Shown: positions 31,731 to 44,753 of the stretch, piece after piece
Layout of the letters: each line of letters opens with the position of its first letter
Position numbering within the stretch: position 1 is the stretch's first letter
Source of the DNA: Zea mays
Taxonomy: Eukaryota > Streptophyta > Magnoliopsida > Poales > Poaceae
Reading direction: 5' to 3'
Assembly: GCF_902167145.1 (NCBI RefSeq)
Contig: NC_050101.1
Coordinates: 116,713,789 to 116,777,788, forward strand
Length of the DNA stretch: 64,000 nucleotides
Made by a program: the position numbers and the translations under genes
The notes under the pieces: model-generated
What the model was told of the DNA's origin: nothing
Database searches by the model: none
Seen by the model: only the letters and a program-made list of their open reading frames with translations

Positions 31731-34700
31731 TTGTTTTGCAGGTTTATGCATCTGGGGGCTCAAGCTGAATAATTGACAGCGGGTGCACAAACCATATGAC
31801 TGAGGAGAAAAGGATGTTCTCCTCCTATGAGAAAAACCAAGATCCCTAAAGAGCTATCACATTCGGGGATGGAAATCAAGGTTTGGTCAAAAGACTTGGT
31901 AAAATTGTTATATCTCCTGACCATTCTATTTCCAATGTTTTTCTTGTAGATTCTTTAAATTATAACTTACTTTCAGTTTCTCAATTATGCAAAATGGGTT
32001 ACAACTGTCTTTTTACGGATATAGGTGTTACTGTCTTTAGAAGAAGTAATGATTCAGTAGCATTTAAGGGAGTATTAGAGGGTCAGCTATACTTAGTTGA
32101 TTTTAATAGAGCTGAACTCGATACTTGCTTAATTGCTAAGACTAACATGGGTTGGCTCTGGCATTGCCGACTAGCCCATGTTGGGATGAAGAATCTTCAC
32201 AAGCTTCTAAAGGGAGAGCACATTTTGGGACTAACAAATGTTCATTTTGAGAAAAACAGGGTTTGTAGCGCATGTCAAGCAGGAAAGCAAGTTGGTACCC
32301 ATCATCAACACAAGAACATCATGACAACGGACAGGCCACTGGAGCTACTCCACATGGATTTATTCGGCCCGATAGCTTACATAAGCATCGGCGGGAGTAA
32401 GTACTGTCTTGTAATTGTGGATGATTATTCTCGCTTCACTTGGGTATTCTTTTTGCAGGATAAATCACAAACCCAATAGACCTTAAAGGGATTCTTGAGA
32501 CGAGCTCAAAATGAGTTCGGCTTGAGGATAAAAAAGATTAGAAGCGACAATGGGACGGAGTTCAAGAATTCACAAATTGAAGGCTTCCTTGAGGAGGGAA
32601 TCAAGCATGAGTTCTCTTCTTCCTACACACCTCAACAAAATGGTGTAGTGGAGAGGAAAAATAGAACTCTATTGGATATGGCGAGGACCATGCTTGATGA
32701 GTACAAGACACCGGACCGGTTTTGGGCTGAGGCGATTAACACTGCCTGCTACTCCATCAACCGGCTCTACCTTCACCAAATCCTCAAGAAAACATCGTAC
32801 AAACTCCTCACTAGTAAAAATCCAAATGTTTCATATTTTAGAGTCTTTGGTAGCAAATGTTTTATCCTTGTTAAAAGAGGTAGAAAATCTAAATTTGCTC
32901 CTAAGGCTGTAGAAGGCTTTTTACTAGGATATGACTCAAACACAAGGGCATATAGACTCTTCAACAAATCCACTGGATTAGTTGAGGTTTCTTGTGACAT
33001 TATGTTTGATGAGACTAATGGCTCCCAAGTGGAGCAAGTTGATCTTGATGAGCTAGATGATGAAGAGGCTCTGTGCGTCGCACTAAGGAACATGTCCATT
33101 GGGGATGTGTGTCCTAAGGAATCTGAAGAGCTCACTCATGCGCAAGTTCAACCATCATCTTCCATACAAGCATCTCCACCAACCCAAGATGAGGATCAGG
33201 CTCAAGACAATAAAGATGAAGATCAAGAGAATGAGCCATCTCAAGAGGAGGACAATGATCAAGGGGGAGATGACAGTGATAAAGACAAGGAAGATGAGCA
33301 GGAAGTACAGGGTCAAAGACCGCCACACCCAAGAGTCCACCAAGCGATTCAAAGAGATCACCCTGTGAACTCCATCCTCGGCGATATTCATAAGGGGGTA
33401 ACCACTCGATCTTGAGTCGCTCATTTTTGTGAACATTACTCCTTTGTGTCCTCTATTGAGCCATACAGGGTGGAGGATGCATTAAGAGACTCGGATTGGG
33501 TGTTGGCTATGCAAGAGGAGCTCAACAACTTCACAAGGAATGAGGTATGGCATTTAGTTCCACGTCCTAATCAAAATGTTGTAGGAACCAAGTGGGTATT
33601 CCGCAACAAACAAGATGAGCATGGTGTGGTGACAAGGAACAAAGCCCGACTTGTGGCCAATGGTTATTCACAAGTCGAAGGTTTGGATTTTGGTGAAACC
33701 TATGCACCCGTAGCTAGGCTTGAGTCAATTTGTATATTACTTGCCTATGCTACTTACCATGGCTTTAAGCTTTATCAAATGGACGTGAAAAGTGCCTTCC
33801 TCAATGGACCCATCAAGGAAGAGGTCTATGTTGAGCAACCTCCCGGCTTTGAAGATAGTGAGTACCCTAACCATGTTTATAAACTCTCAAAGGCGCTTTA
33901 TGGGCTCAAGCAAGCCCCAAGAGCATGGTATGAATGCCTAAGAGATTTTCTTATCACTAATGGCTTCAAAGTCGGAAAAGCCGATCCTACTCTCTTTACT
34001 AAAACCATTGCAAAAGATTTGTTTGTATGCCAAATTTATGTTGATGATATTATATTTGGGTCTACTAACAAATCTACTTGTGAAGAGTTTAGTAGGATCA
34101 TGATACAAAAATTCGAGATGTCTATGATGGGGGAGTTGAAGTATTTTCTAGGATTTCAAGTCAAGCAACTCCAAGAGGGCACCTTCATCAGCCAAACGAA
34201 GTACATTCAAGACATATTCAACAAGTTTGGAATCAAGGATGCCAAGCCCATCAAGACACCCATGGGAACAAATGGGCATCTCAACCTCGACATGGGAGGT
34301 AAACCGTAGATCAAAAGGTATACCGGTCGATGATAGGATCTTTACTCTATCTATGTGCATCTTGACCGGATATTATGCTTTCTGTATGCATGTGTGCAAG
34401 GTTCCAAGTTGATCCTAAGGAAGTTCACCTTAGGGCCATGAAAAGAATCATGAGATATCTAGTTTATACACCTAAGTTTGGCCTTTGGTACCCCAAGGGA
34501 TCCACCTTTGATTTAATAGGATATTCAGATGCCGATTGGGCAGGGTGTAAAATTGATAGAAAGAGCACATCAGAGACTTGTCAATTTCTAGGAAGATCCA
34601 TGGTATCTTGGGCTTCAAAGAAACAAAAATCAGTAGCTCTTTCTACCGCCAAAGCCGAGTATATTGCCGCAGGCCATTGCTGTGCGCAATTACTGTGGAT

Positions 34701-34989
34701 GAGGCAAACCCTTAGGGACTATGGCTACAAATTGAGCAAAGTCCCTCTCCTATGTGACAATGAGAGTGCTATCTGCATCGTGGAGAATCCCGTTGAACGC
34801 AGCCACACTAAGCACATAGACATTCGACAGCACTTTTTGAGGGATCACCAACAAAGGGGAGATATCGAGATAGCCTATATTAACACCAAAGAACAATTAG
34901 CCGATATCTTTACCAAGCCTTTAGATGAGAAAACTTTCACCAAACATAGGAATGAGCTAAATATACTTGATTCTCGAAACTTTGATTGA
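31731..34989 (+). pseudogene. pol: Pol of element A (PR-IN-RT-RH), broken
   Basis: The order is protease (IIDSGCTNHMT near 31770), integrase zinc region (LWHCRLAHVGMKNL ... CSACQAGKQ), integrase core (LLHMDLFGP, IRSDNGTEF, GVVERKN), acidic linker, RT ([11 protein letters not shown] near 33776, YVDDIIFGS near 34040) and RNase H ([25 protein letters not shown]). Pol is in the -1 frame relative to gag, right after a TTGTTTTGCAG acceptor-like sequence. Breaks are a TGA just before the protease active site (about 31770), a TAA near 31847 with a shift, TAG at 32477-32479, TGA at 33413-33415, a shift at about 34307 and a TGA near 34364. All catalytic residues are still readable, so the element decayed by scattered mutations. 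Confidence 0.9.
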
Positions 34990-35856
34990 AACATTGCACA
35001 CATAGCTCATTTATATACCTTTGATCATATCTCTTTCATTTTGGTACAAATGCATAATTCTCATTATTTATGTACCAAGGCTATGACTAATGTGTTCTCA
35101 AGTGAATTTCTACTAAGTCATAGATTGAAAGGGAAAAGGAGTACTCGGCAAAGACAACACTTCCACTCAACTCCATCGATATTATTTACTCTTTGCCAGT
35201 ATTCCGTCATCTCTCCACATTGGTCTAATCTTTCACTCATATATTGTTTGCCAAAGGGGGAGCGAATTTAAAAAGGGCTCACAAAGTCTCCGTTTTTGGC
35301 GATTTATGCCAAAGGGGGAGAGAGTATTAGCCCAAAGCAAAAGGACCGCACCACCACCAATTTCAAATTTTTCGAAATAAAGTTTTCAATTGGTATCTTT
35401 CAAATTAGTATTCCTCTGGAAATTATATCTCAATTGGTATCCATATTTCAAATTGATATATATTGTCAAAGATTTTTCAATGGGTATTTAAAACTCAAAA
35501 TCCTCTTAAAAGCTAAGAGGAGAATTTCATTTTGGGGGAGTTTTGTTGTAGTCAAAGGAAAAGCATTTGAAATAGGGGGAGAAAATTTCAAATCTTGAAA
35601 ATGCTTCTTGCAATCTTACTCATATGACTTTGACTATTTGCAAAAAGGCTTTGAAAAGATTTTCCAAAAGAATTTGTAAAAACAAAACCGTGGTGCAAGC
35701 GTGGTCCAAAATGTTAAAGAAAAAGAAAGCAATCCATGCATATCTAGTGAAATAAAAAATGGTTTAATTCTAAGTAACCTATGCACTTACACTATGCAAA
35801 CTAGTTCAATTCTGCACTTATACATTTGCTTTGGTTTGTGTTGGCATCAATCACCA
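34990..35856 (+). other. Non-coding region of element A before the 3' LTR
   Basis: Repeated AAGGGGGAG tracts (near 35257, 35313, 35534 and 35576) and repeated ATTGGTATC phrases (35383-35438). There is no env-like ORF, unlike element G. Confidence 0.7.
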
Positions 35857-35869
35857 AAAAGGGGGAGAT
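35857..35869 (+). other. Polypurine tract of element A
   Basis: AAAAGGGGGAGAT directly before the 3' LTR. Confidence 0.8.
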
Positions 35870-37145
35870 TGAAAGGGAAGTAGGGTCAAACCTTTTCCTA
35901 TAAATGATTTTGGTGGTTGAATGCCCAACACAAATATTGGACTAACTAGTTTGCTCTAGATTATGTATTCTACAGGTGCATAAAGGCTCAACACAAACCA
36001 ATAAAAAGATCATGTTAGGGTTCAAAAGAAAGGAGCAAAAGAAACCAAAGAGAACCCTAGTCTGGCGCACCGGACTGTCCGGTGTGCCACTGGATAGTGT
36101 CCGATGCACCACCTGACAGTGTCTGGTGCAATAGGGGCTGTATAGTCTAAACTCTCCACCTTCGGGTTTTCAGGCGCCGCTCCGCTATAATTCACCGGAC
36201 TGTCCGGTGTGCCACCGAACTATCCGGTGTACCAAGTGGAGCAACGACTAACAGCGCAACGGTCGTCTGCAAAAATGTGAATAGTGCGTGAACAGTGCGC
36301 GCAGAAGTCAGAGCAGGCGTTAGAGGCGCACCGGATAGTGAACAGGACCTGTCTGGTGCGGCACCGGACTGTCCGGTGCGGCACCGGACTGTCCGGTGCG
36401 GCACCGGACTGTCCGGTGCGACATGAAGTCAGCGCTCCAACGGTCAAAACCGTCAGAACCCTAACGGTTGGGTGATGTGGCTAGCGCACCGGACAGTGTC
36501 TGGTGGCGCACCGGACTGTCTGGTGCACCCATCGACAGACAGCCTCCCCAACGGCTATGTGGTGGTTGAGGGCTATAAATACCCCCCAACCACCACCACT
36601 CCAAGTATCCAAGTTTTTCAGACATCTCATTCAATACAAGAGCTAGTGCAATCAATACAAGACACAATTCAATAGAATCAAAGCCTCTCCAAGTCCCAAA
36701 TCCACTCCAAACAATTAGTGACTAGAGAGAGAGTTTTGCTCGTGTTCTTTGAGCTCTTGTTCTTGGATCGCTTTCTTCTTCCTCATTCTTGTTCTTCAAG
36801 CACTTGTAATCAAAGCACGAGACACCAATTGTGTGGTGGTCCTTGTGGGGTCTAAGTGACCCAATTGATTAAGGAGAAAGCTCACTCGGTCTAGGTGACC
36901 ATTTGAGAGAGGGAAAGGGTTGAAAGAGACCCGGTTTTTGTGACCACCTCAACGGGGAGTAGGTTTTCAAGAACCAAACCTCGGTAAAACAAATCACCGT
37001 GTCATCCACTTTATTTCTTGGTTGATTTGTTTTTCGCCCTCTCTTTCGGACTCGATTTTAATTCTAATGCTAACCCCGGCTTGTAGTTTGTCTTTTAAGT
37101 TATAAATTCAGATTTCTCCTATCCACCCCCTCTAGGCGAATTTCA
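35870..37145 (+). repeat. 3' LTR of element A
   Basis: 1276 bp. Palindromes lie at 36065-36530, including a near-perfect tandem of three CGGCACCGGACTGTCCGGTG units at 36358-36420 that the 5' LTR has only once. TATAAAT is at 36574-36580. It ends GGCGAATTTCA, followed by TSD ACTAA. Confidence 0.93.
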
Positions 37146-37150
37146 ACTAA

Positions 37151-37712
37151 CAAGTTTGCCTATTTGATTGTTTCACACGAGCATAAGTCCATCCATCCCA
37201 AGTCTAAGTCGACTGTCCGGAATAACGTAGATTATTCCGGACAGGAGAGCTTTTTGGAAAAATCACGTGTGCGCGGACCACCCACGACACCTTAGACAGG
37301 AACTGTGTAAATCTCAACACTTCTACTATGGACTACCTGAAGGGGAGAAGAGCACCGTCCGGGGCCAAGCGCGGATCGTCTGGCCCATAGGCGCAGACCG
37401 TTCGCCCATTGAAAACCAGTAGGTGCTGGGTTCGGTAAAATTCATTTCTAGCGTCCTCGCGCACCGTCCGAGGTGTATGGGCGGACCGTGCGCAACTGCT
37501 TTATATTACATCTTATGATGCATTTAATGCACTTTTAGCTGTTACTGCTGACCGTTGCAATTTCAGCCGTTGATGTTCAGGGACGAACCATCCAGGCTAA
37601 GAGCGCGGTTGGCAGAAAGTGAGCAACAGCTAGGAAGTGGTTGGTGGCTATAAATACAACCCCAACCACTTCTATTAAACATACCTAAGCTTCCTCAACT
37701 CACAATCATTGC
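37151..37712 (+). repeat. Solo LTR Z, segment 2 (U3 body and TATA)
   Basis: Follows the A insertion in the same orientation. A long palindrome, GTCCGGAATAA...TTATTCCGGAC, lies at 37214-37247, with other CCGTCC/GGACC motifs nearby. TATAAAT at 37649-37655 is in the same GGCTATAAAT context as the other LTRs. It ends in ATTGC, the TSD of element E. Confidence 0.85.
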
Positions 37713-38905
37713 TGAAAGGGAAATAGGGTTAACCATTTCCTATAATTAATTTTGGTGGTTGATAGTCAACACAAACACATGGACTAACTAGTTTGTCTAG
37801 AATTCATGTATTATAGGTGCATAAGGTTCAACACAAACCAAGAAACTAACAAAGTTAGGGACACAATTTTATTGGAGCAAAAGGACTTGAGTGTGCTGAA
37901 GATTGGCGCATGGGACTGTCCGGTGTGCCACCAGACAGTGTCCGGTGCACCAGGCCGTACAACTTCAAACCAGCCACTCTCGGGAATTCTAGGGCACGCT
38001 CCGCTATAATTCACCAGACTGTCTGGTGTGCCACCGGACTGTCCGGTGTGTCAGTGGAGCAACGGCTATCTGCGCCAACGGTCGACTATGCAAAGTTAAC
38101 AGTGTCACGACAGAAGTCAGAGCAGCGAAGTCAGAGGGCATCGGACTGTCCGGTGTGGCACCGGACTGTTCGGTGCCGCAAGAGGACAAAGCTCCAACGG
38201 TCGACCTAGCTCCGAACCCTAATGGTTGGGTGACGTGGCAACGCACCGAACAAGGAACAGTGCCTGTCCGGTGGCGCACCGGACTGTCCGGTGCGCCCAT
38301 CGCCAGCAGCCTCCCCAACGACTATGGAAGTGGTTGGGGGCTATAAATACCCCAACCACCTCATTCATAACAATCCAAGCATTCCAAACATCTCATTCAA
38401 TACAACAGCAAAAGACTCCACTCCAAGACACATCAAATAGATTCAATCCTCTCTAAGTCTCCAAATCAACTCAATTCCATTAGGGACTTGAGAGAGGGTG
38501 TTTTGTGTTCCTTGTTGCTCTTATTGCTTGACTTGGCCTTTTTCTTTTCCCATTCTTATTCTCAAGTGCTTTGTAAGCGAAGCAAGAGACACCAAGTGTG
38601 TGGTGGTCCTTGCAGGGTCTTAGTGACCCATGAGATTAAGGAAGACACTCGGTCTAAGTGACCGTTTGAGAGAGGGAAAGGGTTGAAATAGACCCAGTCT
38701 TTGTGACCTCCTCAACGGGGACTAGGTTCTTTGGAACTGAACCTCGGTAAAACAAATCATCGTGTCACTCGCCTTGTTTCTTGTTTGATTTGTTTTCCCC
38801 TCTCTTCGGACTCGAATTTAATTCTAATGCTAACCCCGGCTTGTAGTGTGTGTTTAAAGTTATAAATTTCAGGTTTCGCCTATTCACCCCTCTAGGTGAC
38901 TTTCA
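37713..38905 (+). repeat. 5' LTR of element E
   Basis: 1193 bp, TGAAAGGGAAATAGGG...GGTGACTTTCA. Palindromes lie at 37911-38300 and TATAAAT at 38342-38348. Confidence 0.93.
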
Positions 38906-38907
38906 AT

Positions 38908-38919
38908 TGGTATCAGAGC
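38908..38919 (+). other. Primer-binding site of element E
   Basis: TGGTATCAGAGC two bases after the LTR. Confidence 0.88.
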
Positions 38920-38954
38920 TAGTGCTTCATTAAGAGTCTAACCAACTCGAAGTG

Positions 38955-41376
38955 ATGTCTAGAGATCATGCCAAGAGGGAGATCATGACCGGCGAGAAGG
39001 CCGCAAGCTCGGGGAGAACTCTCTCAAGGGATTCAGGCAACAAACACAAGGAGGAATCATCTTCCTCCATCAAGTCGCATTGGAGAGGTGACAAGAAGAA
39101 GAAGATGAAGAAGGTGGTCTACTACGAGACTGACTCTTCGTCACCCTCCACATCAAGCTCCGAGTCATCTGTCGCTTCTAAGCGCCATGAGCGCAAGAAG
39201 TATAGTAAGATGCCCCTACGCTATCCCCGTATTTCAAAGCATGCTCCATTACTTTTCGTACCCCTAGGCAAACCACCATATTTTGATGGTGAATATTATT
39301 GTATGTGGGGTGATAAAATGAGGCACCATCTAACCTCACTCCACGAAAATATTTGGGATATTGTTGAGTATGGAGCACAGGTACCTAAGGTGGGGGACAA
39401 AGACTACGACTCGGACGAGGCCGCAAATTAGGCACTTTAACTCCCAAGCCACATCTATACTCCTCGCCTCCTTGTGTCGAGAGGAGTATAACAAGGTACA
39501 AGGGTTAAAGAACGCCAAAGAAATTTGGGACATCCTCAAAACGGCGCACGAAGGGGACGAGGTGACCAAGATCACCAAGCGCAAAACGATCGAGGGAGAA
39601 CTCGGTTGATGCGTCCTCAACAAAGGGGAAGAGCTGCAAGCCATGTGCAACCGGCTCAAGACCATGGTGAACCAAGTGCGCAACCTCGGGAGCACCAAGT
39701 GGGATGACCATGAAATGGTCAAGGTTATTCTAAGATCCCTCGTATTTCGTAATCCTACTCAAGTGCAATTAATTCGTGGAGATCCTAGATATAAACTAAC
39801 GTCTCCCGAGGAAGTGATTGACAAGTTTGTGAGCTTTGAGCTAATGATCAAAGACTCCAAACACATTGTTAACTTGGAACAAGGCGCCACCTCTACACCC
39901 GAGGTGCAACCCATCGCATTCAAAGCGATGGAAGAGAAGAAGGAGGAGTCTACACCAAGTAGGCTTCCAATCGACGCCTCCAAGCTCGACAACGAGGAAA
40001 TGGCGCTCATCATCAAGAGTTTCCACCAAATCCTCAAGCAAAGGAGAGGGAAGGACTACAAGTCCTGCTCCAAGAAGGTGTGCTACCGGTGTAGTAAGTC
40101 CAGTCATTTCATAGCAAAATGTCCAATTTCTAGTGGAAGTGACAGGGACGACGACAAGGAAGGGAAGAAGAAGGAGAAGAAGAGATTCTACAAGAAGAAG
40201 GGCGGCGATGCCCACATATGCCGGGAATGGGACTCCGATGAGAGCTCCACCAACTCCTCTGACGAGGACGCCGCCAACATCGCTGTCAACAAAGGCCTCC
40301 TCTTCCCCAATGTCAGCCACAAGTGTCTCATGGCTAAGGACGGCAAGAAGAAGAAGGTACACTCTAGAGCCACCCCCAAATAAACAACATCTAGTGATGA
40401 GGGTAGCTCTAGTGATGATGAAGATAATTTAATGTCTCTTTTTACCAACCTTAGCTTGGACCAAAAGAAAAAATTAAATGAATTAAAAGAAGCCATTAAT
40501 GAGAAGGATGAACTCTTGGATAGCCAAGAGGACTTCCTCATTAAAGAAAACAAAAAAATTGTTAAACTAAAAAATGCTTATGCTCATGAAGTAGAAAAAT
40601 GTGAAAACTTAACTAAGGAGCTTAGCATTTATCATGATTCAATTTCCTGTCTTAGAAATGAGAATACCATATTAAATGCTAAGATAGAAGAATTAAATGT
40701 TTGCAAACCATCTACATCTACTGTTGAACATGTTTCCATTTGCACTAGATGTTGAGATATAAATGTTGAAGCTATTGATGATCAACTTGCATGATTAAAA
40801 ATCAAAATGATCACATAGCTAAGTTAAATGCTAAAATTGTTGAGCATGAACTAGAAAATGAAAAGTTTAAATTTGCTCGTAGCATGCTTTATAATGGGAG
40901 ACGCCCTGGCATCAAGGATGGCATTAGTTTCCAACAGGGAAGCAATGCCAAACTTACCGCCCCTAAGAAATTGTCTAATTTTGTTAAGGGTAAAACTCTC
41001 ATGGTTCAGGATAGTGAGGGTTACATTTTATATCCTACAAACTATCCCGAACATAAGATTAGGAAGATTCATGCTAGGAAACCTTATAATGTTTCTCACC
41101 ATGCATTTATGTACAAAAATGAGGCTTCTAGCTCTAGACATACCACTTATGTTAAATTGCCTAGAAAGAAAATTCCTGCTGCATCAAATGAACATAATGT
41201 TTCTTTTAAGACTTTTGATGCTTCATATATTTTAACTAACAAATCAGGCAAAGTAGTTGCCAAATATGTTGGGGCAAACACAAGAGCTCCAAAACTTGTG
41301 TTTGGGTACCTAAGGTGCTTGTTTCTAACATCAAAGGACCCAAGACTATTTGGGTACCTAAGAACAAGGCCTAAAA
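38955..41376 (+). pseudogene. gag: Gag of element E, broken
   Basis: The start is the ATG at 38955 (MSRDHAKRE). The gag core is FDGEYYCMWGDKM, then HFNSQATSILLASLC, then KTAHEGDEVTKI. The knuckle near 40081-40122 reads CYRCSKSSHFIAKC: all zinc ligands are kept but the usual Gly is Ser. Basic and Ser/Asp-rich regions, a coiled coil (40450-40700) and the WVPK-type C-terminus follow. Breaks are a base loss near 39424, TGA at 39607-39609, TAA at 40381-40383, TGA at 40753-40755, a shift near 40795 and a shift near 41280. It matches gag of A in order and is useful for placing A's breaks. Confidence 0.88.
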
Positions 41377-44300
41377 TTGTTTTGTAGGTTTATGCATCCG
41401 GTGGTTCAAGTTGGATAATCGATAGCGGGTGCACAAACCACATGACAGGGGAGAAGAGGATGTTCTCTTATGAGAAAAATAAAGATCCCCAACGAGCTAT
41501 CACATTCAGAGATGGAAATCAAGGCTTGGTCAAAGGTTTGGGGTAAAATTGCTATATCACCTGACCATTCTATTTCCAATGTTTTTCTTGTAGATTCCTT
41601 AGATTAGAACTTGCTTTCTGTTTCTCAATTATGTAAAATAGGCTACAACTGTCTATTTATAGATGTAGGTGTTACTGTCTTTAGAAGAAGTGATGATTCA
41701 ATAGCATTTAAAGGAGTATTAGAGGGTCAGCTATATTTAGTTGATTTTAATGATAACCAAGCTGAACTTGATACTTGCTTAATTGCTAAAACTAATATGG
41801 GTTGTCTCTGGCATCGCCGACTTGCCCATGTTGGGATGAAGAACCTTCACAAGCTTCTAAAGGGAGAGAACATTTTAGGACTAACCAATGTTCATTTTGA
41901 GAAAGACAAGCTTTGTAGCGCATGCCAAGCAGGAAAGCAAGTTGGCGCTCACCATCCACACAAAAACATAATGATGACGGATAGGCCGCTCGAGCTACTC
42001 CACATGGACCTATTCGGTCTGATCGCTTATATAAGCATCGGCGGGAGAAAAATCACAAACCCAAGATACATTAAAGGGATTCTTGAGACGGGCTCAAACT
42101 GAGTTCGGATTAAGGATCAAAAAGATAAGAAGCGATAATGTGACGGAGTTCAAGAATTCTCAAATTGAAGGATTTCTTGAGGAAGAGGGCATCAAGCATG
42201 AGTTCTGTTCTCCCTACACACCTCAACAAAATGGTGTAGTGGAGAGGAAGAATAGAACTCTATTGGATATGGTAAGAACCATGCTTGATGAGTACAAGAC
42301 ACCGGACCAGTTTTGGGCGGAAGCAATCAACACCGCTTGCTACTCCATCGACCGGCTGTACCTTCACCGAATCCTCAAGAAGACATCATATGAACTCCTC
42401 ACTGGTAAAAAGCCCAATGTTTCATATTTTAGAGTCTTTGGGAGTAAATGCTTTATTCTTATTAAAAGAGGTAGAAAATCTAAATTTGCTCCTAAAGCTG
42501 TAGAAGGCTTTTTACTAGGTTATGACTCAAACACAAGGGCATATAGAGTCTTCAACAAATCCACTGGACTAGTTGAAGTTTCTTGTGACATTGTGTTTGA
42601 TGAAACTAATGGCTCCAAAGTGGAGCAAGTTGATCTTGATGAATTAGATGATGAAGAGGCTCCATGCGTCGCGCTAAGGAACATGTCCATTGGGGATGTG
42701 TGTCTAAGGAATCCGAAGAGCCTCCACAAACACAAGATCAACCATCATCTTCCATGCAAGCATCTCCACCAACTCAAGATGAGGATCGGACTCAAAATGA
42801 TGAAGATGAAGATCAAGAGGATGAGCCACCTCAAGAGGACAATGATCAAGGGGGAGATGATGGTAAAGAAAAGGAAGATGAGCAAGAAATTCAGGGTCAA
42901 AGACCACCGCACCCAAGAGTCCACCAACCAATTCAAAGAGATCACCCCGTCAACTCCATCCATGGTGACATTCATAAGGGGATAACCACTAGATCTCAAG
43001 TTACACATTTCTGTGAACATTACTCTTTTGTGTCTTCTATTGAGCCATACAAGATAGGGGATGCATTAAGAGATCCGGATTGGGTGATGGCTATGCAAGA
43101 GGAGCTCAACAACTTCATGAGGAATGAGGTATGACATTTAGTTCCACGTCCTAGTCAAAATGTTGTAGGTACCAAGTGGGTATTCCGTAACAAGCAAGAT
43201 AAGCATGGTGTGGTGACAAGGAACAAAGCCCGACTTGTGGCAAAGGGATATTCACAAGTCGAAGGTTTGGATTTCGATGAAACTTATGCACCCGTAGCTA
43301 GGCTTGAGTCAATTCGTACATTACTTGCCTATACTACTTACCATGGCTTTAAGCTTTATCAAATGTACGTGAAAAGTGCCTTCCTCAATGGATCTACCAA
43401 GGAAGAAGTCTATGTTGAGCAACCTCCCGGCTTTGAAGATAGTGAGTACCCTAACCATGTGTATAAGCTCTCAAAGATGCTTTATGGGCTCAAGCAAGCC
43501 CCGAGAGCATGGTATGAATGCCTGAAAGTCTTCCTAATCACTAATGGATTCACAGTCAGTAAAGCCGATCCTACTCTCTTTACTAAAACTGTTGCAAAAG
43601 ATTTGTTTATATGCCAAATTTATGTTGATGACATTATATTTGGGTCTACTAACAAATCAACTTGTGAAGAATTTAGTAGGATCATGATTCAAAAATTTGA
43701 GATGTCAATGATGGGGGAGTTGAAGTATTTTCTTGGATTTCAAATTAAGCAACTCCATGATGACACCTTCATCAGCTAAACAAAGTACATTCAAGACATA
43801 CTTAAGAAGTTTGGAATGAAGGACGGCAAACCCATCAAGACACCCATGGGAACCAATGGGCATCTCGACCTCGACACGGGAGGTAAATCCGTAGATCAAA
43901 AGATATATCGGTCGACGATAGGATCTTTACTCTATTTATATGCATCTCGACCAGATATTATGCTTTCAGTATGCATGTGTGCAAGATTTTAGACAAATCC
44001 TAAGGAAGTTCACCTTAGGGCCGTGAAGAGAATCATGAGATATTTAGTTTACACTCCTAAGTTTGGGCTTTGGTATCCCAAAGGATCCACTTTTGATTTA
44101 ATAGGATATTCCGATGCCAATTGGGCAGCGTGTAAAATTGATAGGAAGAGCACATCAGGGACTTGTTAGTTTTTGGTAAGATCCCTGGTGTCATGGGCTT
44201 CAAAGAAACAAAACTCCGAAGCCGAGTACATTGCCGCAGGCCATTGTTGCGCGCAATTACTTTGGATGAGGCAAACCCTTAGGGACTATTGCTACAAATT

Positions 44301-44556
44301 GAGCAAAGTCCCTCTCCTATGTGATAATGAGAGTGCAATCCACATGGCGGATAATCCCGTTGAACACAGTCGCACTAAGTACATAGATATTCGGTATCAC
44401 TTTCTGAGGGATCACCAACAAAAGGGAGATATCAAAATTGCTTATGTTAACACTCAAAACCAATTAGCCGATATCTTTACCAAGCCACTAGATGAGAAAA
44501 CCTTTAGCAAACTTAGGAATGAGCTAAATATACTTGATTCTCGGAACTTTGATTGA
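41377..44556 (+). pseudogene. pol: Pol of element E (PR-IN-RT-RH), broken, RT active-site Asp lost
   Basis: Protease IIDSGCTNHMT lies near 41415. The integrase zinc region ([11 protein letters not shown] ... CSACQAGKQ) is complete. A deletion of about 64 bases near 42048 removes part of the integrase core after SIGG and shifts the frame. IRSDNVTEF has Val for Gly. In the [10 protein letters not shown] reads QMYVKSAF (43363-43386), so the first catalytic Asp is Tyr. YVDDIIFGS is intact near 43625. RNase H lacks about six codons after KKQNS (near 44215). Stops lie at 43132-43134, 43777-43779, about 43990 and about 44167, with a shift near 42700. DIFTKPLDE is present and the end is at 44556. Confidence 0.9.
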
Positions 44557-44753
44557 AACATTGCACACATAGCTCATTTATATACCTTTGATCATATCTC
44601 TTTCATTTGGTACAAATGCATATTTCTTATTATTCCTGTGCCAAGACTAAGACTAATGTGTTTTCAAGTATATTTCTCTACTTATTCTTAGATTGAAAGG
44701 GAAATGGAGTCTTCGGCAAAGACAAGGCTTCCACTCCAACTCTGACGGTATCA
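44557..44753 (+). other. Start of the post-pol region of element E
   Basis: Non-coding. It matches the same position in A (34990-35190) up to GACGGTATCA, where F enters. Confidence 0.7.

Larger units (their letters stand above)
10959..37145 (+). mobile_element. Element A: full-length but defective sirevirus, host of element B
   Basis: 5' LTR 10959-12153 and 3' LTR 35870-37145 start with the same TGAAAGGGAA and are flanked by the 5-bp TSD ACTAA (10954-10958 and 37146-37150). The PBS is at 12156. Gag begins at 12202, is cut at 13381 by element B, resumes at 30351 and ends at 31730. Pol covers 31731-34989, and a purine tract precedes the 3' LTR. Without B the element is 9218 bp, a normal sirevirus size. 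It carries several stops and frameshifts in gag and pol and is not autonomous. Confidence 0.93.
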
